From Pelagicoccus sp. SDUM812003 (GTDB lineage: Bacteria; Verrucomicrobiota; Verrucomicrobiia; Opitutales; Opitutaceae): DNA of 64,000 nt. The notes beneath the pieces were generated by a model. The model ran no database searches and had not been told where the DNA came from. It was given only the letters and a program-made list of their open reading frames with translations. Shown piece by piece: positions 45,048 to 53,667 of this stretch (position 1 is its first letter; each line of letters opens with the position of its first letter). The stretch covers positions 515,235-579,234 of the forward strand of contig NZ_JARXHY010000001.1 in NCBI RefSeq assembly GCF_031127815.1. The letters run 5' to 3'. The translations under genes and the position numbers were made by a program.

Positions 45048-45899
45048 TCAACCCGTGAGGACCGTTTTCAGAAAATCGAAATAAGGCTGTCGGTATTCGT
45101 CGGTCTCGTTGTGCAATTCATGGTAGGCTCCCTCGAAAACCCGAAAGTCAGCCCCCGGTTCATGGGTGTCGAAGTACTCTAGGGCTTCGGAACAGGAGAC
45201 GATTCGGTCATCGCCGCCAATGGCCCCGAAGATAGGGCAGGGGGCGGCGATCGGGCGACTGAACACCTCTCTTGAGGCCTGCACGAGGCCGAAGAGGAGT
45301 TTGGTATGGAGACGCTTGAGGCTTAGGGAGTCCGTTTCGAGATTCCGGGCGATCGCTTTGTCGTGCGAAAGATTGTGACGGTTGAGCGTCGATCCGATGG
45401 GGATGGAGAAAGGCGTTTTACAGAGCGCGTTGACGAGGCCGCGAGGAAGGGAGTTGACCATCGCTCCGCCGCGTCCTCCGAGTCCGATCGGGGGAGAGGC
45501 AAGAAAAAGGCGCTCGGGTGCGGGGGCTTGTTCAGGGCAGGATTGCGCGAACCCAGCGGCGATAAGAGCGCCCATAGAGTGTCCGAAAAGCGTGTATCTA
45601 AAATTTGGATGCGTGCTGGAGAGTTGGGCGACGATGTCTTCCAGGTCGCGAAAGTAGGTGTCGAACGAATCGATGTAGCCGCGCAGCCCATCGCTTTTCC
45701 CGTGGCCGCGGAGGTCGTATCGAAATATGTTGAAACGATCAGCGAAGAGTCGCGACAAGTGAGCTTCTCGACCAATGTGCTCTCCGATCCCATGGACGCA
45801 AACGAGCCACGCCGTTGAGCTGCCTCGTATCCATTCGCAGTGGAGTTCGGTGCCGTCTCGAACCCGCAGGCGCTTGCTGGTGGTAGAATCCTGTTTCAT
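45048..45899 (-). CDS. Alpha/beta hydrolase, monoacylglycerol lipase-like
   Basis: This 283-residue protein has no signal. The core has VCVHGIGEHIGR (oxyanion), IFRYDLRGHGKSDG, the nucleophile GHSMGA, the acid in IGGDDRIV and His in AYHELHNE. RGHGxSxG and HELHNE are marks of the lysophospholipase/monoacylglycerol lipase group. It probably hydrolyses lipid esters. Confidence 0.88.
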   Translation of the reverse strand: MKQDSTTSKRLRVRDGTELHCEWIRGSSTAWLVCVHGIGEHIGREAHLSRLFADRFNIFRYDLRGHGKSDGLRGYIDSFDTYFRDLEDIVAQLSSTHPNFRYTLFGHSMGALIAAGFAQSCPEQAPAPERLFLASPPIGLGGRGGAMVNSLPRGLVNALCKTPFSIPIGSTLNRHNLSHDKAIARNLETDSLSLKRLHTKLLFGLVQASREVFSRPIAAPCPIFGAIGGDDRIVSCSEALEYFDTHEPGADFRVFEGAYHELHNETDEYRQPYFDFLKTVLTG

Positions 45900-46042
45900 G
45901 CTTTCGAGGCAAACTGGCCCTTGCGTTCTGGAAAATGGGGAGCCGCTTCATTTGATGCAGTTCTCCTATCTGGGGATTTGCGCTGACGCAAGGGCTTGGG
46001 AGCTCTAACGTCTAACAGTCTGAGCTCCGTCGGCTTTTCGTT

Positions 46043-46450
46043 TCAACGAGTCTGGTCGATATGCTGTCCGAACGCGATGTCGTAGCCGTCCAAGTCCTGA
46101 GTTCCGAACTCGCGGCAACCGTAAGGCTGATCGCATAGCCCGTAGTCGATCTTCGCTCCTCTCGCTAAGAACTCCGAGTAGAGCATCTCAACATCCGACA
46201 CCCAGAAGTAGATGTTCCAAAGCTTATCGGCAACCGTCCAATGAGGAACGACATGTTTCGGGTCGTCAGCCTGACGCAACATGACAAACAGCCCATCACG
46301 TTTCAGAATAACAAAGTTCGGCGGCTCTCCCCAAAAGCGATCATAGTGAAACCCCATCGCGTCTCGATAGTGGTTAGCGGCAGCGACTACATCCTTTACC
46401 AACAGAATAGGCGACGAAGCAGTCAGTTTAGCTTTCGAGTCTGTATCCAT
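46043..46450 (-). CDS. VOC (glyoxalase/bleomycin resistance) family protein
   Basis: This 135-residue protein has two beta-alpha-beta-beta-beta units: ASPILLVKDVVAAANHYRDAMGF with NFVILKRDGLFVMLRQ, then NIYFWVSDVEMLYSEFLARGA and FGTQDLDGYDIAFGQ. Metal ligands cannot be fixed by eye. Typical roles are dioxygenases, lactoylglutathione lyases or drug binding; no substrate can be named. Confidence 0.85.
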   Translation of the reverse strand: MDTDSKAKLTASSPILLVKDVVAAANHYRDAMGFHYDRFWGEPPNFVILKRDGLFVMLRQADDPKHVVPHWTVADKLWNIYFWVSDVEMLYSEFLARGAKIDYGLCDQPYGCREFGTQDLDGYDIAFGQHIDQTR

Positions 46451-46519
46451 TTCCCCCTGCAGCAGAGGTTGGGAAATGCCATGAGATTGGCAAGTCTGTT
46501 AGCGTTTTCGACTTTGAGA

Positions 46520-47140
46520 TCAGTCTCGAGACGATGATTCGATAATGAGCTGATGGATGCTTTCCGCCATGACCTTGTAGCCAGCAGCGTTAGGATGAAC
46601 CTTGTCGCTTTTTAGCGACGGCGTCTGAATGATACGTCGGATCGAATCCTTCTCCAGAGGCAGACTGTATTGGTCGGCGAGGTCCTGGTAGAGATCTGGC
46701 ACGCTAAGGGTTAATCCCGGCTTGGGGACACCGATCAGAACGATGTCCGCGCCTTGGGCCTTTATGAGCGTGATCATCTTCTCTAGATTGGATTTTGTCT
46801 GTTCCGTGGGCTGTTTGCGCAGCATATCATTCCCTCCGTAGCAGAGCAAAACGAGGTCAGGGCGCGTTTCTTCAAGGGCCTTCGGCAGCCTCGCAAGACC
46901 TGCTGTGGTATCTTCGCCGCTGATTCCATAGTTCTCGATCTCGCAATTCAGCAGCTCAGAAAGGATGGATGGATAACTGTACTCCGATTCAGCCCCAACG
47001 CCTGAGGTAAGACTATCGCCAAACGCCAGTATTTTTGTGGATCGATCGACTGTATCTATTTTATCATGACGAGCGCATCCACCGCTCAGGGTGAATACAA
47101 GAAGCAGAAGAGAACTGAGAAGGGTATGTGTGCTTTTCAT
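46520..47140 (-). CDS. SGNH/GDSL esterase lipoprotein (TesA-like)
   Basis: This 206-residue protein has the lipobox LSGGC at 18-22. Catalytic blocks are complete: LAFGDSLTSG (Ser), NYGISGEDT (Gly), CYGGNDML (Asn) and DKVHPNAAGY (Asp-x-x-His). It is an anchored esterase/thioesterase of the TesA arylesterase group acting on acyl esters in the periplasm. Confidence 0.9.
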   Translation of the reverse strand: MKSTHTLLSSLLLLVFTLSGGCARHDKIDTVDRSTKILAFGDSLTSGVGAESEYSYPSILSELLNCEIENYGISGEDTTAGLARLPKALEETRPDLVLLCYGGNDMLRKQPTEQTKSNLEKMITLIKAQGADIVLIGVPKPGLTLSVPDLYQDLADQYSLPLEKDSIRRIIQTPSLKSDKVHPNAAGYKVMAESIHQLIIESSSRD

Positions 47141-47390
47141 AGGAGTCGCTTGATTGAATCGACATCTTTGGACCCGTTTGGAGCTAAAAGTGCGATACGC
47201 GATACCTCGCGAAACGCTTTCGCTGCCCTAGAGGAGGGAGCTCAGTCGGCGTAATCAATCGGTAAAATCGAGGGTGGATGGGATTCTTTCCATGCGCTGA
47301 CAGGCGTTCGCGCCGACAGAGATGGGGCCGCGCTATGACTCTTCGAGCGAGCGACGACTGACCTCACCACCAGCATTTCACTAATCCATT

Positions 47391-49022
47391 ATGACCAACG
47401 ACGTGCAATGGCTGACCCACCTACTGGTGGAGTCTAGCATCCTGAACCCGAAACACTGTCAGATCCTGAGGTCGAGACTTCCCAAGGACATCGATGCCCG
47501 AGAGTTCAGCGAAATCCTTCAGGACTACGATCTCTGCCCGGACAAGGAGTTGCTGAAAAGTCTGTTGGAGCAGGCGCTGCAACAGGACCGAGCCGGTGTG
47601 AAGCCGCCTTGCAACCCATTTGCCACGGAAGAAGAGCGAGCGGCCGCCGTGCAGACTGCCACTCAAACACAGCCGAGTTCGGATGCCAGCCGGGCGGTGG
47701 CGACTACGCCGCGTTTCGAGAACGAGACCGTCGCTAAGCCGGCTCCCGTGGCGCGCCCATCTACTCCGCTGGAGACGAAGCGTCCTGCCATGCAGCCAAA
47801 GTCCGAACCCGCCCGACAGACGGTTCGGAATCCGCCGGCTGATGTTCGCTCCGTGGGGTCTTCGCCATCAGCCCTCTCTGACGCCACCCCCGCCTTCGAT
47901 CGACCGCACGCCGCTGCGATGCCGTCATTCGACGCCGCGACGATCGACTCCGAGCCCGCGGCAAGAAACCTGCTCGCTCAGGCGTTGCTCGCTTGTCAGA
48001 GGCAGGGGATCAGCGACCTGCACCTTTCGGCAGGTTCTCGGCCCTTTGGGCGCAAGGATCGGCAAATCGCCTACCTCGGCTCCGCTCCTTTGTCTGCGGC
48101 GAAAGCTGACCTGTTGAACAAATCCTTTCTGTCGCCCCGCAAACGGCAAGCCTTCGAGGAAAGCAGGGACCTCGACTACGCTCTTGAGCTTGGACCGGGG
48201 GCTCGCTTCCGAATCAATGTCATGCAGCACAAGGATGGCGTCGCGGGCACCTATCGTGTCGTCACGGAACGGATACGAAGCCTTGCCGAGCTGGGGTTCG
48301 AGGCGACCGGCCAAATCGAGAAGCTGCTGGACTACCACAATGGGCTAGTGCTGCTGACAGGACCTGCCGGATCGGGAAAATCGACCACATTGGCGGCGCT
48401 CGTGGACTACATGAACGAGCACCGAACCGACCATATCATCAGCGTGGAGCAGCCGATCGAGTTCGTTCATCGCTCCCGCCAATGCCAGATCACCCAACGC
48501 GAGGTCGGCAGCCACACCCAGACCTTTCACAGCGCCTTGAAGGGGGCCCTGCGTCAGGATCCGGACATCATCGTCATTGGCGAGATGCGCGACCTGCAGA
48601 CCATCGAGATGGCGATCAGCGCTTCGGAGACCGGTCACCTCGTCATCGGCACCATGCACACCAGCGATGCCTCGACCACCTTGAACCGCCTCCTTGACGT
48701 TTTCCCGGCCGCTCAGCAACAGCAGATCCGAGCGATGGTTTCCGAGTCGCTGCGCGGCATCATCTGCCAGCGACTGCTTCCGGGCAGGAACGGCGGCACT
48801 CATTTGGCTGCGGAGCTCCTGATCAGCAACGTGGCGGTGAAAAACCTGATTCGCGAAAGCAAGATCGAGGGGCTGTCCAACGTGATCGAAACCGGAGCCA
48901 GCCAAGGCATGATCCTCATGGACAAGTCCATCATGAAGCTCTGGCAGAGCGGGGCCATCTCCGGCTCCGTGGCTCGGGCGAATCTTGTTAGCGAAATGCT
49001 CAAGGCCCAAATCCCCGCATAA
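47391..49022 (+). CDS. PilT-like ATPase with N-terminal extension
   Basis: This 543-residue protein has an N-terminal helical domain (1-75), then a Pro/Ala/Thr-rich linker (about 75-190), then a full PilT-type ATPase (190-540): SDLHLSAGSRP, Walker A GPAGSGKST, Asp box SVEQPIEFVH, IIVIGEMRDLQTIEMA and the His box GTMHTSDAS. The Asp box has Gln where PilT normally has Asp (compare TIEDPIEF in the next gene). Such two-gene pairs may drive type IV pilus retraction or a related motor. The stop is 12 bases before the canonical PilT gene. Confidence 0.85.
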   Translation: MTNDVQWLTHLLVESSILNPKHCQILRSRLPKDIDAREFSEILQDYDLCPDKELLKSLLEQALQQDRAGVKPPCNPFATEEERAAAVQTATQTQPSSDASRAVATTPRFENETVAKPAPVARPSTPLETKRPAMQPKSEPARQTVRNPPADVRSVGSSPSALSDATPAFDRPHAAAMPSFDAATIDSEPAARNLLAQALLACQRQGISDLHLSAGSRPFGRKDRQIAYLGSAPLSAAKADLLNKSFLSPRKRQAFEESRDLDYALELGPGARFRINVMQHKDGVAGTYRVVTERIRSLAELGFEATGQIEKLLDYHNGLVLLTGPAGSGKSTTLAALVDYMNEHRTDHIISVEQPIEFVHRSRQCQITQREVGSHTQTFHSALKGALRQDPDIIVIGEMRDLQTIEMAISASETGHLVIGTMHTSDASTTLNRLLDVFPAAQQQQIRAMVSESLRGIICQRLLPGRNGGTHLAAELLISNVAVKNLIRESKIEGLSNVIETGASQGMILMDKSIMKLWQSGAISGSVARANLVSEMLKAQIPA

Positions 49023-49034
49023 CCCAATTCTCTC

Positions 49035-50087
49035 ATGGCCCAAATCGACGCCCTCCTAAAGGAAATGCTCAGCAACGATGGCTCCGACCTCCACTTGACG
49101 GTTGGCCAGCCTGCCAAAATCCGCGCTTCGGGATCGATTCGCGACCTTTGCGCCTCGCCAATCAGCGAAAGCGAAATGCAAGCCTTGCTGCGCGAAATCT
49201 GCCACGAGGAACAATGGCAGAAGTTTATGGATACAGGCGATCTGGATCTCGCGCATGAGATTCCAGGCGTCGCCCGATTTCGGGGAAGTTTTCTCAACAA
49301 CTACTGGGGACCTGGGGCGGTGTTTCGTCAGATCCCGGCCAAGATTCTCTCCTTCGACGATCTGAAGCTTCCCGCTCAACTGAAGGATATCTGCAATCTA
49401 AATGAGGGTCTCGTTCTCGTGACGGGACCGACAGGTAGTGGAAAATCGACTACGCTGGCTGCGATGATCGACTACATCAACGAGACGCAGGACAAGCATA
49501 TTATCACCATCGAGGACCCGATCGAATTCGTGCATCCGTGCAAACGCAGCGTCATCGTCCACCGCGAAGTGGGCGAGCACAGCCAATCCTTCGCCAACGC
49601 TCTCAAAGGTGCGATGCGGGCCGACCCGGACGTGGTGCTGGTGGGTGAGATGCGTGAGCTGGAGACCATCAAGCTCGCCCTCAGCTGCGCCTCGATGGGC
49701 ATGCTGGTTTTCGGCACCTTGCATACCAACAACGCCCCGAAGACCATCGATCGCATCATCGACGCGTTTCCTGCCGCGGAGCAGAACCAGGTTCGGACCA
49801 TGTTGGCGAGTTGCCTCTCAGCGGTCGTTTCACAGTTGCTCTGCAAGCGAGAGCCCAAGGGGCGAGTGGCGGTGCATGAGATTCTTCTCAAACATGAAGC
49901 TCTGCCAAATTGCATCCGCACCGGCAAGATCAGCAACGTGCGGGGACTGATCGAGAGTAGTCAGAGTCGTGGTATGGTCACCATGGATACGAGCATCATG
50001 AAGTGTCTGCAAGGTGGTCTTATTTCCCGTGATGAGGCTTACATGAAATCTACCAACAAGGATCTCTTCGCCCCTGGGCGAAACTAG
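49035..50087 (+). CDS. pilT: Type IV pilus retraction ATPase PilT
   Basis: This 350-residue canonical PilT has SDLHLTVGQPAKIRASG at the N-terminus, Walker A GPTGSGKST, Asp box TIEDPIEFVH, Walker B VVLVGEMRELETIKLAL and His box GTLHTNNA. The C-terminal RGMVTMDTSIMKCLQGGLIS is also typical. It would retract pili at the inner-membrane base, supporting twitching and possibly DNA uptake. It forms an operon with the extended PilT-like gene upstream. No pilin or assembly genes are in the window. Confidence 0.92.
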   Translation: MAQIDALLKEMLSNDGSDLHLTVGQPAKIRASGSIRDLCASPISESEMQALLREICHEEQWQKFMDTGDLDLAHEIPGVARFRGSFLNNYWGPGAVFRQIPAKILSFDDLKLPAQLKDICNLNEGLVLVTGPTGSGKSTTLAAMIDYINETQDKHIITIEDPIEFVHPCKRSVIVHREVGEHSQSFANALKGAMRADPDVVLVGEMRELETIKLALSCASMGMLVFGTLHTNNAPKTIDRIIDAFPAAEQNQVRTMLASCLSAVVSQLLCKREPKGRVAVHEILLKHEALPNCIRTGKISNVRGLIESSQSRGMVTMDTSIMKCLQGGLISRDEAYMKSTNKDLFAPGRN

Positions 50088-50291
50088 ATAGACCAGAGCG
50101 AAGGCGTCCTGGTGCGCCTCGTCTCTACGTCGCGCTTTTTGTATCTAAAAATGATGGAGAATCGGGCGTTGGGGCACTCGCTCCTTTCTCCTTTTCCGAC
50201 TTCGGGAAGCCGTTTCCTGGGGTTGTCCATCAGCAGCTCTTAGGCACTCGTTCAACGACTGCCGATGCAGAAGGTGAAGGCGAGCGGGAGG

Positions 50292-51470
50292 CTATGGAGA
50301 ACGTTCGGTTTTCGCGGGGATGATGGCGGTGAAAGTCGTGCCGGCGTTTTCGTCGCTACGTGCTTCAAGCTCTCCTCCGTGCTCTTTTACGAGCCGGGCG
50401 GAGGTCGGAAGTCCAATGCCCCAGCCCCGGGAGGCATGGGCTTTGCCTTCAATGGCGCCGCGCCGAAAGAGTTCGAAGAATTCCTTCAATTGCTTTTCGG
50501 GGATGGGCTTGTCGCATACGTTTCGCACAGAGAGCTCATAGCGTTGCTCGTCTCCCTTTCGTAGTGCGATCGTGATCGGAGCGCCTTGAACGCCGTATTT
50601 GACCGCGTTGGAGACCAGGTTGGCTAGGACTCTCTGAATCGCGTGGGGGTCGACGTGGGCAAGGCAGGGGGATTCGGTATCCGGGACATCTATGGCGAAT
50701 CGGTCGCCGTGCAAGATCTTGAACTCTTCGATCGTTTCCATGCAAAGCGTTCTTAAGTCGATGGATTGCTGTCGCAGCAGCACTGATTCTCCGGCCCGAA
50801 TTCGGGCTGAGTCGAGCAGGTCCTCCAATAGTCGGATGGCTCTTCTGGCATTTCCCTTGATGAGCTGGAGCACGTCTTTGCTGTTATCCAGTTCGAGCAG
50901 ATCGCTGCCTGCGGCAATGACGCCTAAGGGGGACCTCATGTCGTGGGCGATCGCGTAGAGCAAACGCTCTCGTTCTTCCTCCAGCAATTTGCGATGGGTG
51001 ATGTCTCGCGTCACTCCGACCACCGAATTGACCGAACCGTCCTGCTTTCTTATGGGAGCGAAAATGTATTCATAGTACCCATACTTGCCATCAGGGTTGT
51101 TGTATTCGTTTTCTCCGCGAATCGTTTTCCCCAGAAACGCCAGCTTTAGCTGGGCCTCGTGCAGTTCCACGAGGGATTGCGGATAGCCCAGCTCAGCGAA
51201 GTTTTTTCCGACGGCGTCCTCTTTCGTCAGACCCCAAAGCGATAGCAATGCCTGGTTGACGAAGGTGAGTCGCAGGTCCTCATCGAACGAGTAGACGAAG
51301 TCCTGATGGACGTTGAGGAGGCCGTGCAGAGCGTTTCGCTCCGAATCAGAGAATTTCGCTTCCTGAATCAAGGGTGGGCTGGGAGTAGCGATCTCGGAAA
51401 ACTCGTACTGCTCACCGCTGGAGGTGGTCAACTTGTGGTCTTGGATGGAGCTGGCGCTTGCTTTGAGCAT
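50292..51470 (-). CDS. PAS-domain sensor histidine kinase
   Basis: This 392-residue kinase has a PAS domain at about 45-165 (DFVYSFDEDLRLTFVNQALL...GVTRDITHRK), then HisKA with the phosphoacceptor His in AIAHDMRSPLGV and an HATPase domain (N box VLANLVSNAVKYGV, G box GWGIGLPTSARLVKEHGGEL). There are no transmembrane segments, so it senses a cytoplasmic signal. No response regulator adjoins it. The start at 51470 is chosen because the upstream extension is low-complexity and Arg/Pro-rich. Confidence 0.88.
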   Translation of the reverse strand: MLKASASSIQDHKLTTSSGEQYEFSEIATPSPPLIQEAKFSDSERNALHGLLNVHQDFVYSFDEDLRLTFVNQALLSLWGLTKEDAVGKNFAELGYPQSLVELHEAQLKLAFLGKTIRGENEYNNPDGKYGYYEYIFAPIRKQDGSVNSVVGVTRDITHRKLLEEERERLLYAIAHDMRSPLGVIAAGSDLLELDNSKDVLQLIKGNARRAIRLLEDLLDSARIRAGESVLLRQQSIDLRTLCMETIEEFKILHGDRFAIDVPDTESPCLAHVDPHAIQRVLANLVSNAVKYGVQGAPITIALRKGDEQRYELSVRNVCDKPIPEKQLKEFFELFRRGAIEGKAHASRGWGIGLPTSARLVKEHGGELEARSDENAGTTFTAIIPAKTERSP

Positions 51471-51882
51471 GAATGGAAAAAACTGGGCGTAGAATAGTCG
51501 CTTTTTGCGAGGGATGGCAAACCGGTTGTGAGCGGGCAATTTATTCGGACATGGCCGCTCTCGCAAAGACGAGGTGGGGTTTCGCGCTAAACTCAGCGCA
51601 CTCGCTTTACGCGGATCGCTGTGTTGCGGTGCCTGTTGTGTTGTGCCGCTGCGCCCGGCGGGCCAAAATTCGGAGGTTAGGGAATCGTCGCCTAGCGATG
51701 ACCAGACCAAGGCGAAGCGGGTCGCAACGCAAGTTTAGATCGATACGCGAGCAGGCATCGAGATAATGGGCACGTCTGATGCACTTGCCTCGGGCCTTCG
51801 TGCGGCAGATGGCGGAGCGCCTGGAGTCTGAGAGGGTTGATGCGAATTTCGTATAGCGACGGTTGGGGTGTAGAGTGGAAGG
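51471..51882. other. Intergenic stretch, no convincing gene
   Basis: This 412-base gap lies between the histidine kinase and a lipoprotein gene, both on the minus strand. Frames present are extensions or shadows of the neighbours. It probably holds the kinase promoter; I see no clear terminator or operator. Confidence 0.4.
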
Positions 51883-53643
51883 CTACTGGACCTCCTCGAT
51901 GCGGGACCAATCGCGCGAGTTGAAGTTGGGGTCGGTGTTGATATCGTAGAGGGCGTCGTTGTGTAGAACGTAGTTTCCTTGGCCGTCGGTGTAGGCGTTC
52001 TGGTAATACGAAGGCAGATTCACGGTACTTCCAGAAGGTGTGGAATAGGTAGTGCGTTCGTGGATACTGTTGACCTCCAGGCTCTGCATCCGATCGCTCG
52101 AAGCGTTGCGGGACTTCCATCCATTGAAGCTTATATCCAAGACGTCTTCGCCCTGAGTGGCGGCAGTGTTTTGCCAGCCCTGCCGCGCGGCGGCCGCTTT
52201 GGCCATTCCCTCTTGGATAGCAAGCTGACGCACGCCTTGGTTCCATTGGTCGATGGCGTAGGCCCAATCGGGGTTCATCCGCACGGAGCGGGCGACAGCT
52301 GCAAGCTGAGGGTCGTTGAGGTAGTCGCTACCGACCGGCCCGGCGAGGGCGATCGCGTTGAGAATGTTCCATTTGGCGATACGGGTGGCGCCGTTTGGCT
52401 GTACGAACGCGTAGTTAGTAATTGTGGCGAAGTTAGTGGACTCGATTTGCTTGCCGTTTTCTTCATAACGAAGGACAAGTTTGCGGGCGTCGATTTGGTA
52501 GGTTTGGCGTTCCCCAAACTGCCCGGCCTGACGATTGTCGATCTCGATTTGCTGAAGGATCGGGCGCGCGTTGCGTCGCGCCATTTCGATGAGTTCGGGG
52601 GCCGGCTCTTCTGAGACGATCTGAACGTTTGAGATCGGACTTTGCGGATTTGCCTGCACGATCGAGAGCATGATCTCGCCGAGCGAAGTGGGCTGGCGAA
52701 AGGCGGGACGGCCCTCGTATGGCTGCATGAACGGGAGCTGGGCGAAGTCGGTGTAGATAAACTCCAGAAGAGGGAGGTAGGAAAAGGCCCGGCCGTCGGG
52801 AGCCTTGACATCTATGGAGCCAAAGTAGGGAACGTTGTGATACGCTTGAAACTGTTCGAACTTGCCCTCCTGTTTCCAACCATCGGGTACGAAGACGAAG
52901 TAGGCTGGCACCCGGTTCCTGCTGACGTCGAGAACAGGCTGATCCTTGAATCGCATTGCAGGTGATTGAGGAGTGGATACGGAGGTTCTTGTTTCTTCGA
53001 CAGAGTCGACTTTCTTCGGTGAAACGCTCGACAGGTTGTTCGTACCGGTTTCACGGTAGTTGGTGAAACCGAAGCGACCGGTTCCCATGGCGACGATGCC
53101 GAGTGCGCCGCGGCCGAGCTGGTCTGACTGCATGCTTGCGAGGTCGCGACCATTCACTGATACGCGGATGGTTGAATCGTTTTCGCTTACGGTGATCTTT
53201 TGGAATCCGCTCTCGGCCGGTTCGAAGGAGCTGGATTGCGTCAGCCCGAAGCCGTCCTGATCGCGTCGGTAGATTTCCAGTACACTGTCGGGACCGACTA
53301 CGATGGCGTAGTAGCTTTTGGGCGAATCTTGATATCCGTAGAGAATGCCGGCTCTAGCGTTCGAGTCGGCTTCGGCGGGATTCACCAGCGCCATGACGGT
53401 TCGCTTGCCGGCCTGATCTTCGACGTAGTTGGAAAAGTAGTACTGGATGGATCCCGAATCCTGTCGGTTTTCGAGCCAGTGAATTCCATCCGTTCGAGTG
53501 ACGGACCAGGCTCCGTCATCGCCGGTTTGGATGACGTCTTCGAGCGGACCTAAACCCTCGGGGGAGAATGGCTTTTCTCCGCCGCAGGACGTAAGGAAAA
53601 CCGTGGATGCGAGCAGGATTGCTAGTAGGAATGAGCGGATCAT
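51883..53643 (-). CDS. Large lipoprotein of unknown function
   Basis: This 586-residue protein has a lipobox LTSC at 17-20. Residues 40-190 look like a concanavalin/LamG-type jelly roll (IQYYFSNYVEDQAGK, ARAGILYGYQDSPKSYYAIVV, VLEIYRRDQDGFG, LGIVAMGTGRFGFTNY). The rest (about 230-586) is a mixed domain without a family I know, ending YVLHNDALYDINTDPNFNSRDW. It is 24 bases downstream of the Gly-rich secreted protein and is likely its operon partner. Confidence 0.65.
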   Translation of the reverse strand: MIRSFLLAILLASTVFLTSCGGEKPFSPEGLGPLEDVIQTGDDGAWSVTRTDGIHWLENRQDSGSIQYYFSNYVEDQAGKRTVMALVNPAEADSNARAGILYGYQDSPKSYYAIVVGPDSVLEIYRRDQDGFGLTQSSSFEPAESGFQKITVSENDSTIRVSVNGRDLASMQSDQLGRGALGIVAMGTGRFGFTNYRETGTNNLSSVSPKKVDSVEETRTSVSTPQSPAMRFKDQPVLDVSRNRVPAYFVFVPDGWKQEGKFEQFQAYHNVPYFGSIDVKAPDGRAFSYLPLLEFIYTDFAQLPFMQPYEGRPAFRQPTSLGEIMLSIVQANPQSPISNVQIVSEEPAPELIEMARRNARPILQQIEIDNRQAGQFGERQTYQIDARKLVLRYEENGKQIESTNFATITNYAFVQPNGATRIAKWNILNAIALAGPVGSDYLNDPQLAAVARSVRMNPDWAYAIDQWNQGVRQLAIQEGMAKAAAARQGWQNTAATQGEDVLDISFNGWKSRNASSDRMQSLEVNSIHERTTYSTPSGSTVNLPSYYQNAYTDGQGNYVLHNDALYDINTDPNFNSRDWSRIEEVQ

Positions 53644-53667
53644 AACGGCTGTCGGTTAGCGAGGCGA

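Noticed and set aside
50088..50130. AGGCG/CGCCT stem after pilT considered as a terminator
   Set aside because: Short stem without a T-run directly after it; support too weak.
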